Source: Janthinobacterium sp.
GTDB lineage: Bacteria; Pseudomonadota; Gammaproteobacteria; Burkholderiales; Burkholderiaceae_D
Length of the DNA stretch: 39,006 bases
Assembly (NCBI RefSeq): GCF_009923995.1
Contig: NZ_RFSK01000055.1
Span: forward strand, 1 to 39,006
Reading direction: 5' to 3'
Part shown: piece by piece, positions 24,570-31,895 of the stretch
Position numbering within the stretch: position 1 is the first letter of the stretch
Layout: each line of letters begins with the position of its first letter
Notes under the pieces: model-generated
Told to the model about the DNA's origin: nothing
Databases searched by the model: none
What the model saw: the letters and a program-made list of their open reading frames with translations, nothing else
Translations under genes and position numbers: made by a program

Positions 24570-25004
24570 ATGTTGAACAAGAAACTCCTGGGTGCGGTAA
24601 TGGTAGCGGCAGTGGCGGTGTCTTCGGCCGCAGTCGCCGGTGACCGCGACTTCAATACCGTTGCAGGCGCCGTCGTCGGAGCAGCCATTGGCAACAGCAC
24701 TGGCGGCCGGAACGGCGCGATCGTCGGTGGCGTCATTGGCGCCGCCGTTGGCAACAGCATCAATACGAATGACCGCTATTACGACCGTGGCGGCTACCGC
24801 GGCGGCTACCGCGAGACCTACTACGCTCCCGCACCGCAGCCCGTGTATTACGCGCCGGCGCCGCAGCCCGTGTACTATGCCCCGCCGCCACGCTACTACG
24901 GCCCGCCAGCCGTCGTCTACGTGCAACCGGGCCGTGGCTACTACCACGACCATGGCCGCCGCGACTATTATGACCGCGGCCACGGCTGGGGCCACCGCCG
25001 CTAA
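24570..25004 (+). CDS. Glycine-zipper surface protein with Tyr/Pro repeats
   Basis: This 144-residue exported protein has a signal peptide (MLNKKLLGAVMVAAVAVSSAAVAG) with a probable cut near residue 23. A glycine-zipper segment follows at about 31-65 (AGAVVGAAIGNSTGG, IVGGVIGAAVGNSIN). The C-terminal half is Tyr/Pro/Gly-rich with two tandem copies of APAPQPVYY and a His/Arg-rich tail. Similar proteins sit at the outer membrane and are stress-related. There is no lipobox Cys. AAGGAAA lies before the ATG and an intrinsic terminator follows, so it is monocistronic. Confidence 0.82.
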   Translation: MLNKKLLGAVMVAAVAVSSAAVAGDRDFNTVAGAVVGAAIGNSTGGRNGAIVGGVIGAAVGNSINTNDRYYDRGGYRGGYRETYYAPAPQPVYYAPAPQPVYYAPPPRYYGPPAVVYVQPGRGYYHDHGRRDYYDRGHGWGHRR

Positions 25005-25023
25005 GCCCTGCCCGGCTCCCTTG

Positions 25024-25059
25024 AAAAACCTGCGCCAGCCTGCTGCCGCAGGTTTTTTT
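25024..25059 (+). terminator. Intrinsic terminator after the glycine-zipper gene
   Basis: AAACCTGCG pairs with CGCAGGTTT (25026-25034 with 25047-25055) and runs into seven T. It starts about 20 bases after the stop codon. Confidence 0.85.
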
Positions 25060-25110
25060 AATGAATAAGCAAGGTATCGCCCACGTACAATATCGGCTAA
25101 GCTGTGTCTT

Positions 25111-26130
25111 ATGATCAACATTGGGCCGCCTGGACCGCAGCAAACGATGCACTTAATCAAAGACGAGCTCGACTTCGGACCCTGGCTCGACGCTGCCGCC
25201 GGCAGCAGCGTGGGCGCCGGCCTGCTGCCGCGGCGCGAAAACCAGGACAATTTCCTGCTGATCGACGCCAGCGGCCACGCCGTCTGCCTGTCGCAGCAGG
25301 CACCCTTCCACTGCCAGGTGCCAAACTGGCCCCGGGGCCATGCACGCGCTGCCGTGCTCGACGGCATGGGCGGCCATGGCAACGGGCGCGAAGCGGCCGA
25401 GGCGGCCGTGCAGGGCTTGCTGGACATCCCCGCCTGCCACGACACGGCCAGCCTGTCCGCGCACCTCGATCACCTGCATGCCCGCCTGCAAGCGGGCTTC
25501 GCCACGGCGGGTCCGGCACAGGCGCGTCCGCCCGGCACGACGCTGACCCTGCTGGAAATACCGGCAGGCCAGGCGCCGCTGCTGTACCACGTGGGCGATT
25601 CGCGCCTGTATGAAATCAGCGACGGGACGGCCAGCGTGCTCACCGTCGACCACGTGCCCGCCACCGTGTACGCCATGCGCGGCGCGCTGGACGAGACCCG
25701 CTGGCGCGCCAGCGTGCATGGCGAACACCACCCGCAAATCTCGCAGGCTTTCATTTTGGGCAATGCCCTGGGCGACTCGCTGCAGCTCGACACCCCGCTG
25801 CGCGCCCTCGATGCGGGCAACCTGCCGCCCTTCCTCGCCCACCTGGGCGACCGGCGCGTGCTGCAAGTGCGACGCGGCGCCTGCTACCTGCTGGCCAGCG
25901 ACGGCTTCTGGGCCTGCGCCGACCCGCTGGCCCTCGTTGCCCGCTGGCCCAGCTTGTGCGCAGGCAAGAGCGCCGCGCAGGCCGTCAGCGCCCTGCTCGG
26001 CGATTTCCACGCCCACCCGCCCGCAGGTTTATATAGCGACAACATCACCATCCTGGCCCTGCGCTTTGCGCCTGGCTCAGCGTCCGGCACGGCTGGCGGC
26101 CAGGTAGCCGGTCAGGGCGGCCACGGCTGA
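25111..26130 (+). CDS. PP2C-family Ser/Thr protein phosphatase
   Basis: This 339-residue protein has the PP2C metal and catalytic motifs in order: RRENQDN (about 42-48), VLDGMGGHGNG (about 84-94), PGTTLTLL, YHVGDSRLYEI (about 158-168), LASDGFW and the final SDNITILALRF. It dephosphorylates Ser/Thr on target proteins using two Mn/Mg ions. Start is uncertain: ATG 25111 or ATG 25147 (MHLIKDELD), neither with a good ribosome site. The C-terminal roughly 20 residues extend past the fold and overlap the 3' end of the opposing DUF2177 gene by 54 bp. An FHA protein about 1.5 kb away and a Ser/Thr kinase at the right edge suggest a phospho-signalling network, though they are not in one operon. Confidence 0.88.
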   Translation: MINIGPPGPQQTMHLIKDELDFGPWLDAAAGSSVGAGLLPRRENQDNFLLIDASGHAVCLSQQAPFHCQVPNWPRGHARAAVLDGMGGHGNGREAAEAAVQGLLDIPACHDTASLSAHLDHLHARLQAGFATAGPAQARPPGTTLTLLEIPAGQAPLLYHVGDSRLYEISDGTASVLTVDHVPATVYAMRGALDETRWRASVHGEHHPQISQAFILGNALGDSLQLDTPLRALDAGNLPPFLAHLGDRRVLQVRRGACYLLASDGFWACADPLALVARWPSLCAGKSAAQAVSALLGDFHAHPPAGLYSDNITILALRFAPGSASGTAGGQVAGQGGHG

Positions 26131-26495
26131 CAGGACGGCGCCCCAGGCCATGTCGATGGCCGTCAGGGCCAGCGGCCAGCCCTGCAAGGTCGAATAATTG
26201 CTCAAGTCATAGGTTCCATATGCCACCAGGCCCAGCAGTGCGCCCAGGGCCACCGCCGTGCGCCAGCGGCGAGCGCGCAAGCCGGGCACGATGGCAAACA
26301 CCAGCAGTCCCAGCATATACAGCACATAAAACACGGCTGCCGGCGCCCAGCGGGGTTGCGCCGCCTGCAAGGGACCCAGTGCGGCAGCGTAGACGGGACC
26401 CATAGCACCGCCAGCCACAGGGCATCGAGGAGCAGGAAGGCAAGCAGGGCTGCACCGTAGGCAAGGGCGAGCTGAAACGGGCGTTGCGTCGGCAT
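26077..26495 (-). pseudogene. DUF2177-like membrane protein, frameshifted
   Basis: The DUF2177 family is recognisable in two frames. The N-terminus from ATG 26495 reads MPTQRPFQLALAYGAALLAF then LLLDALWLAV. The rest (MGPVYAAALGPLQAA, AAVFYVLYMLGLLVFA, LGLVAYGTYDLSNY, GWPLALTAIDMAWGAVL) continues in a different frame down to 26077. The switch falls at 26404-26405, where GTG CT ATG lacks one base of a codon. One inserted base would restore a single frame of about 139 residues with four membrane segments. Either the gene is inactivated or the base call is wrong. Its 3' end overlaps the convergent PP2C gene. Function of the family is unknown. Confidence 0.78.
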
Positions 26496-26587
26496 GATTG
26501 TGCTCCTGGTCAAGGGCGAGGGAACGTTGGCGCCAGCATACGGCAAAATGCCGCCGGCAAGTGAACCACCGCCACGGCGCGCGGTCT

Positions 26588-26608
26588 GATGCTCAATAGT
26601 GAGCAGCA
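26588..26608. promoter_or_regulatory. Inverted repeat upstream of the methyltransferase gene
   Basis: GATGCTCAATAGTGAGCAGC contains GCTCA-ATAG-TGAGC (26591-26604). It lies between two divergent genes, about 30 bases before the methyltransferase ATG, and could be an operator. No binding protein is known here. Confidence 0.35.
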
Positions 26609-26632
26609 TCGACCTTGCATCAGGAGAAAGCC

Positions 26633-27481
26633 ATGAGCGATCCCGTTTCCCCTGCGCCAGTCCCCCTTGGCGGCCCCGACTATGCCGCCGTCAAGCAGCG
26701 CCAGCAGGCCGGTTGGGCCAGCGGCGACTTCGCCGTCATCGGCGTCACCCTGCAGCTGGTGGGCGAGTCGCTGGCCGAGGCGGCCGACATCCGCGCCCAT
26801 GAAGACGTCATCGACATTGCCGCAGGCAATGGCAACGCCACCCTGGCCGCGGCCCGCCGCTTCGCCCGCGTCGTTTCCACCGATTACGTGCCCGCCCTGC
26901 TGGAGAAAGGCCGCGCGCGCGCCGAGGCGGAAGGCCTCGCCGTGACGTTCCAGGCAGCCGATGCGGAAGCACTGCCGTTTGCCGACGCCAGCTTCGACGC
27001 GGCACTGTCCACCTTTGGCGTGATGTTCGCCCCCGACCACCGGCGCGCCGCCGCCGAAATGCTGCGCGTGCTGCGGCCGGGCGGGCGCATCGGCATGGCC
27101 AACTGGACGCCGGACGGCTTTATCGGCCAGCTCTTCCGGATCGTCGGCAAGCACGTGCCGCCACCGGCCGGCCTCGTCTCGCCCGCCCGCTGGGGCGAGC
27201 AAGCCTACCCGCGCGACCTGTTTGGCCCGGCGGCGGAACAGATCCACGCACAGCGCAAGTTCTTCAACTTCCGCTACGCTTCCGCCGGACACTGGCTGCA
27301 AGTGCTTCGCCAGTACTACGGTCCCATGCACAAGGCCTTTGCCGCACTGGACCCGGCCGGCGCCGGCGCGCTGGAGCAGGAAGTGCGCGCCTTGCTCGAA
27401 CGCCTGAATACGGCCGGTCCCCAGTCGCTGGTGGTGCCGGGCGAATATCTGGAGGTGATCGTCGAGAAGCGGCGGGCGTGA
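26633..27481 (+). CDS. Class I SAM-dependent methyltransferase
   Basis: This 282-residue enzyme has SAM-binding motif I VIDIAAGNGNATLAAARR (about 59-76), the acidic end of strand 2 (STDYVPALLEKGRARA), AADAEALPFADASFDAALS around 110-128 and the post-motif LRVLRPGGRIGMANW, all typical of UbiE/small-molecule methyltransferases. The C-terminal part forms a substrate lid. I chose ATG 26633 because AGGAG lies 8 bases upstream; an earlier in-frame ATG at 26615 has none. It stands alone, divergent from the DUF2177 gene. The substrate is unknown. Confidence 0.86.
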   Translation: MSDPVSPAPVPLGGPDYAAVKQRQQAGWASGDFAVIGVTLQLVGESLAEAADIRAHEDVIDIAAGNGNATLAAARRFARVVSTDYVPALLEKGRARAEAEGLAVTFQAADAEALPFADASFDAALSTFGVMFAPDHRRAAAEMLRVLRPGGRIGMANWTPDGFIGQLFRIVGKHVPPPAGLVSPARWGEQAYPRDLFGPAAEQIHAQRKFFNFRYASAGHWLQVLRQYYGPMHKAFAALDPAGAGALEQEVRALLERLNTAGPQSLVVPGEYLEVIVEKRRA

Positions 27482-27667
27482 GCGCCGATATCAAAATAGC
27501 ATATCCGAAAAGATATAAAATGTGATTTTAGGCAATTGTTTCCATGGCAAGCATGGGCGCCTGTGATCAATGGCATGAATTCGCACAAAAACAGGGCGCC
27601 GGCGCGCTGCAAGAGTTGCCAAGGGGGCGCAAAAGCGCGTAAGCTCTCATGTATAACAGAGGGCAAA

Positions 27668-29329
27668 ATGCCCCCGCTCGATTCGAGTCAGAATGTCATG
27701 AAAAAATGCAGCAACCCGGAGCACCCGCACTGTACGTTCTGGGTCTTGCCTGGGGAAAACGTCTGCGCGGCCAGCCACCCGCAAGCGACGATTGCTCCCA
27801 GCAGCTACGACCTGTTGACCGCACTGCGCAGCGCCCGTTCCGAGCCATCGGCAACGGCGCTTCCGCGCGTCCCTGCGGTTGCGACTCCGGCCGATACCGC
27901 TGCCGGCATGACCGCTCCTCTCCTGCCCGCTCCCGCCATGGGTACGGGCAGCGCCGTGTCCGCTGGCGCCTCCCTGCCTCCCAAGGCCCACGCGCCAGGG
28001 CCGGCACCCGCTGCCATGCCGGCAACGGCTGCCCGCGCCGCCTACCAGCTGGTCCAGGCCCATCTGCACATCAGCGGCTTCGACCCCCGCGCGGCGGGCG
28101 GACGGCAAACCCTGAAAATGGAATTGCGCGGCATGAGCGCCGCCTGCGCGCCCCAGCTGACCTTGCGCCTGCGCTCGGACCTGATTCCCCGTGGCGCCGT
28201 CCAGCATGATTTCGTGCGCACGACGCGCGGCGACTGGCGCCCCGTGTTTGTCGAATTTTCTTCCCGCAACAAGGAACACGGGCAATACCAGATCGACGTG
28301 GAAGTCCACAGCCACGTCGATGGCGCCGTGGCGCAGAAATGGGTGTGCACCTTCGTCATCCTCGTGCCGCGCCGCGATGCCACCTTGACGGAAATCCACC
28401 AGATTTTCCTCAGCACCCATAAAAACGTGCGCGTGATGGCCGACGACGCCTCGATTGCCCGCGTGACGGGCGGCGACGGCTGCAACCTGGACGTAACGGC
28501 GCGCAATGCCGGCATCGCCCACGTGGACCTGTCCGCGCCGCAAGGCAAGATCGACATGGGCTTTACCACCATCGCCTGGGACGAGGAATTGATCGAGGTC
28601 GACCTGCCTGCCGCCAGCCAGTGCCACCCGCACCCCAGCCAGGCCGCCTGCCTCGTGAACGCGGCGCCGGAAGCGGGCGAACAGCGCCAGATCCGCCTGT
28701 TCGCGCTGGAAGAGTGCATGCTGGGGCGCTTCGAGCTGGTCGATCCGGAAGCCGATGTCCTGCTCAGCCATTTCAGCCCCGACGGCCAGGACAACAACGG
28801 CTTGACGCGCCGCCTGTCGGGACGCCACGCCATCATCCGGCGCGGCCCGCAAGGCTTTGAAATCGAGGACGTGTCGCGCTACGGCCTGCTGCTCGACGGC
28901 GTCTGGCCCGGCAAGCACAAGCCCGTCGCCCTGCGCCTGGGCATGCGTATCGAGTTGTCCGCCAGCATCAAGGGCATCGTCGTGCTCGGTGTTACGGCCC
29001 TGCTGGCGCACGGCGTGATCCTGCACCGCATCGACCACGGCGCCCGCGCCGAATGTTTTTACCTGCTGCTGCCCGAAGCGCGGCCCGCGCCGGCCAGCCA
29101 CCTGGCCACGCCACAGGCGGCCTCGCTGCCCGTGCTCTTCCACCGCAACGGTGGTTTCTGGCACTTGGACACGGCCAGCGGCAAGGAAACGCCGCTGGCG
29201 CCCGCCACGGCGCTCGACAAGCTCGCCGGGTTTGCCCGGCACAACCGTTTTGCCAGCGAACCGTATCCGGAATGCTGGATCATTCGCACCGAGGGCGCGG
29301 CCCTGTGCGACAGCGTGCTGACCGCCTGA
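27668..29329 (+). CDS. FHA-domain protein with Cys-rich N-terminus
   Basis: This roughly 553-residue cytoplasmic protein likely binds phosphothreonine. The start is 27668 (GAGG 6 bases upstream) or 27698 (MKKCSNPEHPHC). The N-terminal CSNPEHPHCTF...ENVCAASHP could bind zinc. A Pro/Ala-rich linker follows (about 45-125), then a beta-sandwich-like region of about 200 residues with no family I recognise. An FHA domain comes next at roughly 350-440: GRF near its start, RRLSGRHAII (Ser and Arg-His of the phosphopeptide site) and DVSRYGLLLDG. A C-terminal 100-residue domain ends in ECWIIRTEG. No signal peptide is visible. PP2C and Ser/Thr kinase genes in the same window suggest it reads phosphorylation marks (inference). 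Confidence 0.8.
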   Translation: MPPLDSSQNVMKKCSNPEHPHCTFWVLPGENVCAASHPQATIAPSSYDLLTALRSARSEPSATALPRVPAVATPADTAAGMTAPLLPAPAMGTGSAVSAGASLPPKAHAPGPAPAAMPATAARAAYQLVQAHLHISGFDPRAAGGRQTLKMELRGMSAACAPQLTLRLRSDLIPRGAVQHDFVRTTRGDWRPVFVEFSSRNKEHGQYQIDVEVHSHVDGAVAQKWVCTFVILVPRRDATLTEIHQIFLSTHKNVRVMADDASIARVTGGDGCNLDVTARNAGIAHVDLSAPQGKIDMGFTTIAWDEELIEVDLPAASQCHPHPSQAACLVNAAPEAGEQRQIRLFALEECMLGRFELVDPEADVLLSHFSPDGQDNNGLTRRLSGRHAIIRRGPQGFEIEDVSRYGLLLDGVWPGKHKPVALRLGMRIELSASIKGIVVLGVTALLAHGVILHRIDHGARAECFYLLLPEARPAPASHLATPQAASLPVLFHRNGGFWHLDTASGKETPLAPATALDKLAGFARHNRFASEPYPECWIIRTEGAALCDSVLTA

Positions 29330-29598
29330 AAATAGCCGGACTACGGCGCACCGCCGAGAACCGCACGCCCAAAAACGCTCCCCTGCTCCCGGGTCCGCCT
29401 GCACGGCAAGGCCGTGCCATGACCGTCTATGTCAGCGGCCAGGCAATCGCCAGGACCTCCCGGACCTTATCCCGCATGGATGGCAAATAAAACCGGATGC
29501 GATACAGGGTGCCCGGCGCGACACAGCGCGAGCGATGGCCAAGGCGGCAACGCGCCATTGATGGACGCTGGAAAACACCGGAATTGCTTGGGTGTGAT
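29330..29598. other. Intergenic stretch without a supported gene
   Basis: A GCACGGC-AAG-GCCGTGC hairpin lies at 29401-29417, downstream of the FHA gene, without a T-tract. Short ORFs here lack ribosome sites. Nothing else is recognisable. Confidence 0.5.
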
Positions 29599-29703
29599 TC
29601 AGCGCGGCGCCAGCACGAGAAAGATCAGCGACAGGCCGATTATGAATACCGCCTCCAGCGAAAATACGATGGCGGGAATCTGTAATTCACGGGGGATTTT
29701 CAT
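29599..29703 (-). CDS. 34-residue single-pass membrane peptide
   Basis: A short frame opens at ATG 29703 with GAGGTG about 7 bases upstream and ends at TGA 29599. The peptide has a polar start (MKIPRELQ), a continuous hydrophobic stretch over residues 9-32 (IPAIVFSLEAVFIIGLSLIF) with one buried Glu, and ends in APR. This is the layout of bacterial small membrane proteins that associate with larger complexes or stress systems. It is too short for usual gene callers. It lies downstream of the beta-barrel terminator in the same direction. A weak ACACC/GGTGT hairpin with TTTT follows. Coding status is inferred from the ribosome site and the coherent hydrophobic profile. Confidence 0.5.
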   Translation of the reverse strand: MKIPRELQIPAIVFSLEAVFIIGLSLIFLVLAPR

Positions 29704-29784
29704 GATGACACCTCGTCGGACTAGCATCTGTTTTCAGCATAGGCCGCGACCAGCCGATTGCATTGGCAATGCGGCAAGCCGCCG

Positions 29785-29831
29785 ATAAAAAACACCGGAC
29801 GAGGGAAATATGCATTTCCCTTGGTCCGGTG
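29785..29831 (-). terminator. Strong intrinsic terminator after the beta-barrel gene
   Basis: On the minus strand CACCGGAC...GGGAAAT-GCAT-ATTTCCC...GTCCGGTG is followed by TTTTTT. The stem is long, with one internal asymmetric bulge (CAA/TC). It starts about 45 bases after the stop codon. Confidence 0.88.
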
Positions 29832-29874
29832 CCGTGTCAGCGCTGATACCAGCGCGCAGGGAGTGCGGTGGCGA

Positions 29875-30408
29875 TCAGAAATTGTATTGCACGCCAAACA
29901 GATACGTATTGACTTCCGTCTTGGTAAAGCGCGTCGCTTCCAGATTCACGCTCCAGGCGGGGCTGAACGCATAGCGCACGCCCAGGCCCACCGACGGGTC
30001 GGTTTCATCCCGATCCTTGTTCGAGACGCGGCTGGACTTCATGACCGTGCGACCCACGCCCAGGCGTCCATACAGGCTGAACGCATTATTCAATGGCACG
30101 GTGCCCAGCACGGCAATGCCGACGTGCGTGTCGGGATAATAGCTGTCGTCACCGATCAAGCCATCGAACATGCGAAAACTCATCGAGCGCGCAAATAACT
30201 CCGTGGAAAAATTTTGATTGAAACGGTAGCCGAGATTCACATTCAGCGATGGATCGTTATCGCTGTCGACTGTATGGGACGATACCGAGGAACCGCCAAT
30301 GCCGGCCCCGACATAAATGCCGCGGGTATCTTGCGCATGCACGGCAGAAACAGACAACAGCGCAAGACCGATAGCGAGCGTTAATTTTTTATATGAAATC
30401 ATCATCAC
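29875..30408 (-). CDS. Small outer-membrane beta-barrel protein
   Basis: This roughly 175-residue protein has a signal peptide (KKLTLAIGLALLSVSAVHAQ, cut after Ala-Gln near residue 25) and an eight-strand-like pattern of alternating residues ending in NTYLFGVQYNF with the terminal Phe used for outer-membrane assembly. Motifs such as GIYVGAGIGGSS, GYRFNQNFSTELFA and LYGRLGVGR fit the OmpA/OmpW-like barrel family. Three consecutive Met codons leave the start open (30408, 30405 or 30402). Codon use is less GC-rich than in the neighbours, and the region upstream is AT-rich. The gene is monocistronic with a strong terminator. Confidence 0.82.
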   Translation of the reverse strand: MMMISYKKLTLAIGLALLSVSAVHAQDTRGIYVGAGIGGSSVSSHTVDSDNDPSLNVNLGYRFNQNFSTELFARSMSFRMFDGLIGDDSYYPDTHVGIAVLGTVPLNNAFSLYGRLGVGRTVMKSSRVSNKDRDETDPSVGLGVRYAFSPAWSVNLEATRFTKTEVNTYLFGVQYNF

Positions 30409-30601
30409 ATACTTTCAATTCATAATTAATAGAATGGTAAGAGTTCATATCGTGCCAGATTTTATTCAAATGCACTAGAAAAAATTCACTTAAAGAAATA
30501 TTTCTCTTTTGAATATTTTCCTCCGGACACCCACCAGATGCCGACCCGCAACAAAATTTAACACTTTTCTCACAAAATCTATCGCATCAAGCCCGGCGAT
30601 A

Positions 30602-30617
30602 CTGTATATTCATCCAG
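30602..30617. promoter_or_regulatory. LexA-like SOS box upstream of the YdjM-like gene
   Basis: CTGTATATTCATCCAG matches the LexA consensus CTG-N10-CAG and, more strictly, CTGT-N8-ACAG with one mismatch. It lies 52 bases before the ATG of a gene whose E. coli relative ydjM is LexA-regulated. Confidence 0.6.
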
Positions 30618-30668
30618 TTAATATCCGTGACATTTCACAAAACGCCCGCGCGGTGTTTTACATTTCCT

Positions 30669-31268
30669 ATGGCTTCCAACAAAGCGCACCATGCGACAGG
30701 TTGGGCTGCCGGCGTGATTGCCGCGGCCCTCGTCGCGCACGCTGGCGCCGGCGGCCCGTATCAAGTGCTGAGCATGCTCGCCTTTATCATGGGCGCGCTG
30801 GGCGGCACGGCGCCGGACTGGCTGGAAGTGGCCTGGTGGGCGCGCACGCACCGGCTGTGGATCACGCACCGCACGTGGACGCACTGGGGCCTGGCGTGGA
30901 TCGCCCTGCTCGCCTACACCTGGCTGCAATTGCCGCACCACGTGTGGGCGCCGCCCCTGTTCGGCTTTGCCGCGGGCGGCATCATGCACCTGCTGGCCGA
31001 CTGGCCCAATCCGCTGGGCGTGCCATGGATCTTCCGCCGCCATTCCCTGCGCTGGTGGAAGAGCGGCCGCCACGACATCATCGTCATCGTTGCCGCGTGG
31101 CTGGCCGCCACCGTCGTGGCCGACCACGTATTTTTCGACGGCATCCACCGCCAGCGCACCCTGCTGGCATTGGAGGGCTTGCTGCACTGGTCCGGTGCCG
31201 CCCTGCAGCAGGCATGGACGGATCTGCAACAGTGGCAGGAGCGCTGGCGCCTGGGCGGCGGGCAGTAA
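30669..31268 (+). CDS. YdjM-like inner-membrane metal-dependent hydrolase family protein
   Basis: This 199-residue membrane protein has the family residues HHATG near the N-terminus, GTAPDWLEV (Asp), THRLWITHRTWTHW and GIMHLLADWPNPLG; these His/Asp positions are the conserved putative metal ligands. Four or so hydrophobic segments lie at about 12-30, 38-50, 78-96 and 135-152. I chose ATG 30669 (MASNKAHH) over 30627 because the family starts there, although the ribosome site is weak. The E. coli relative is an SOS-induced gene of unknown function, in line with the LexA-like box upstream. Confidence 0.78.
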   Translation: MASNKAHHATGWAAGVIAAALVAHAGAGGPYQVLSMLAFIMGALGGTAPDWLEVAWWARTHRLWITHRTWTHWGLAWIALLAYTWLQLPHHVWAPPLFGFAAGGIMHLLADWPNPLGVPWIFRRHSLRWWKSGRHDIIVIVAAWLAATVVADHVFFDGIHRQRTLLALEGLLHWSGAALQQAWTDLQQWQERWRLGGGQ

Positions 31269-31292
31269 TTGACGCCGCCGCCATGGCAATGT

Positions 31293-31311
31293 GATAATGA
31301 GTATCATTCTC
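31293..31311. promoter_or_regulatory. Fur box of the FecI-FecR-TonB receptor cassette
   Basis: GATAATGAGTATCATTCTC matches the 19-bp Fur consensus GATAATGATAATCATTATC in 16 positions. It lies 66 bases before the GTG start of the sigma factor gene and implies induction by iron starvation. Confidence 0.88.
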
Positions 31312-31376
31312 AATAGCCTAGCCAGCCGGTGCCGCGCGCTCCGTCAGCCCAGCTCATTCTTTGCCTGGAGTCCGCA

Positions 31377-31895
31377 GTGAGCACCGCCCATCCCATCCAT
31401 GCCGTCCCCCTGACCACCCTGTACAGCGAGCACCACGGCTGGCTGTTTGCCTGGCTGCGCGGCAAGCTGGGCAACCGTGCCGAGGCGGCCGACCTGGCAC
31501 AGGACACCTTCCTGCGCCTGCTGGGCAAGCGCGAGGGGACGCCGCTGGCGCCCCTGCGCGAGCCGCGCGGCTACCTGGCGACCATCGCGCGCGGCCTGCT
31601 GATCGACCGCTACCGGCGCCAGGCGCTGGAGCAGGCCTACCTGGAAGCGCTGGCGCAGCAGGCTGAAGCGACAAGCATCAGCGCCGAGACGCACGCCATC
31701 ATCATCGAGACGCTGCTGGCCATCGACCGCCTGCTGGACCGCCTGGGCGCGCGCACGCGGGCCATCTTCCTGCTGGCGCAGATCGAGGAACTGAGCTACG
31801 TGGAGATCAGCCAGCGCCTCGGCGTCTCCCTGCCGACCGTGAAAAAGCACCTGGTGCGCGCCTACACGGAATGCCTGATGCTGGCGGCCGGCTGA
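31377..31895 (+). CDS. FecI-type ECF sigma factor
   Basis: This 172-residue protein has sigma region 2 (LTTLYSEHHGWLFAWLRGKL then AEAADLAQDTFLRLL) and region 4 (LAQIEELSYVEISQRLGVSLPTVKKHL). I chose GTG 31377 because GGAG lies 8 bases upstream and the family begins there. A Fur box precedes it. The stop overlaps the FecR start (TGATG), so the pair is coupled. It directs transcription of the downstream TonB receptor when the outer-membrane signal arrives. Confidence 0.93.
   Translation: MSTAHPIHAVPLTTLYSEHHGWLFAWLRGKLGNRAEAADLAQDTFLRLLGKREGTPLAPLREPRGYLATIARGLLIDRYRRQALEQAYLEALAQQAEATSISAETHAIIIETLLAIDRLLDRLGARTRAIFLLAQIEELSYVEISQRLGVSLPTVKKHLVRAYTECLMLAAG

Noticed and set aside
24830..24895. 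The tandem PAPQPVYYA coding repeat as a CRISPR or DNA repeat
   Set aside because: It is a two-copy in-frame protein repeat in the glycine-zipper gene, with no spacer structure.
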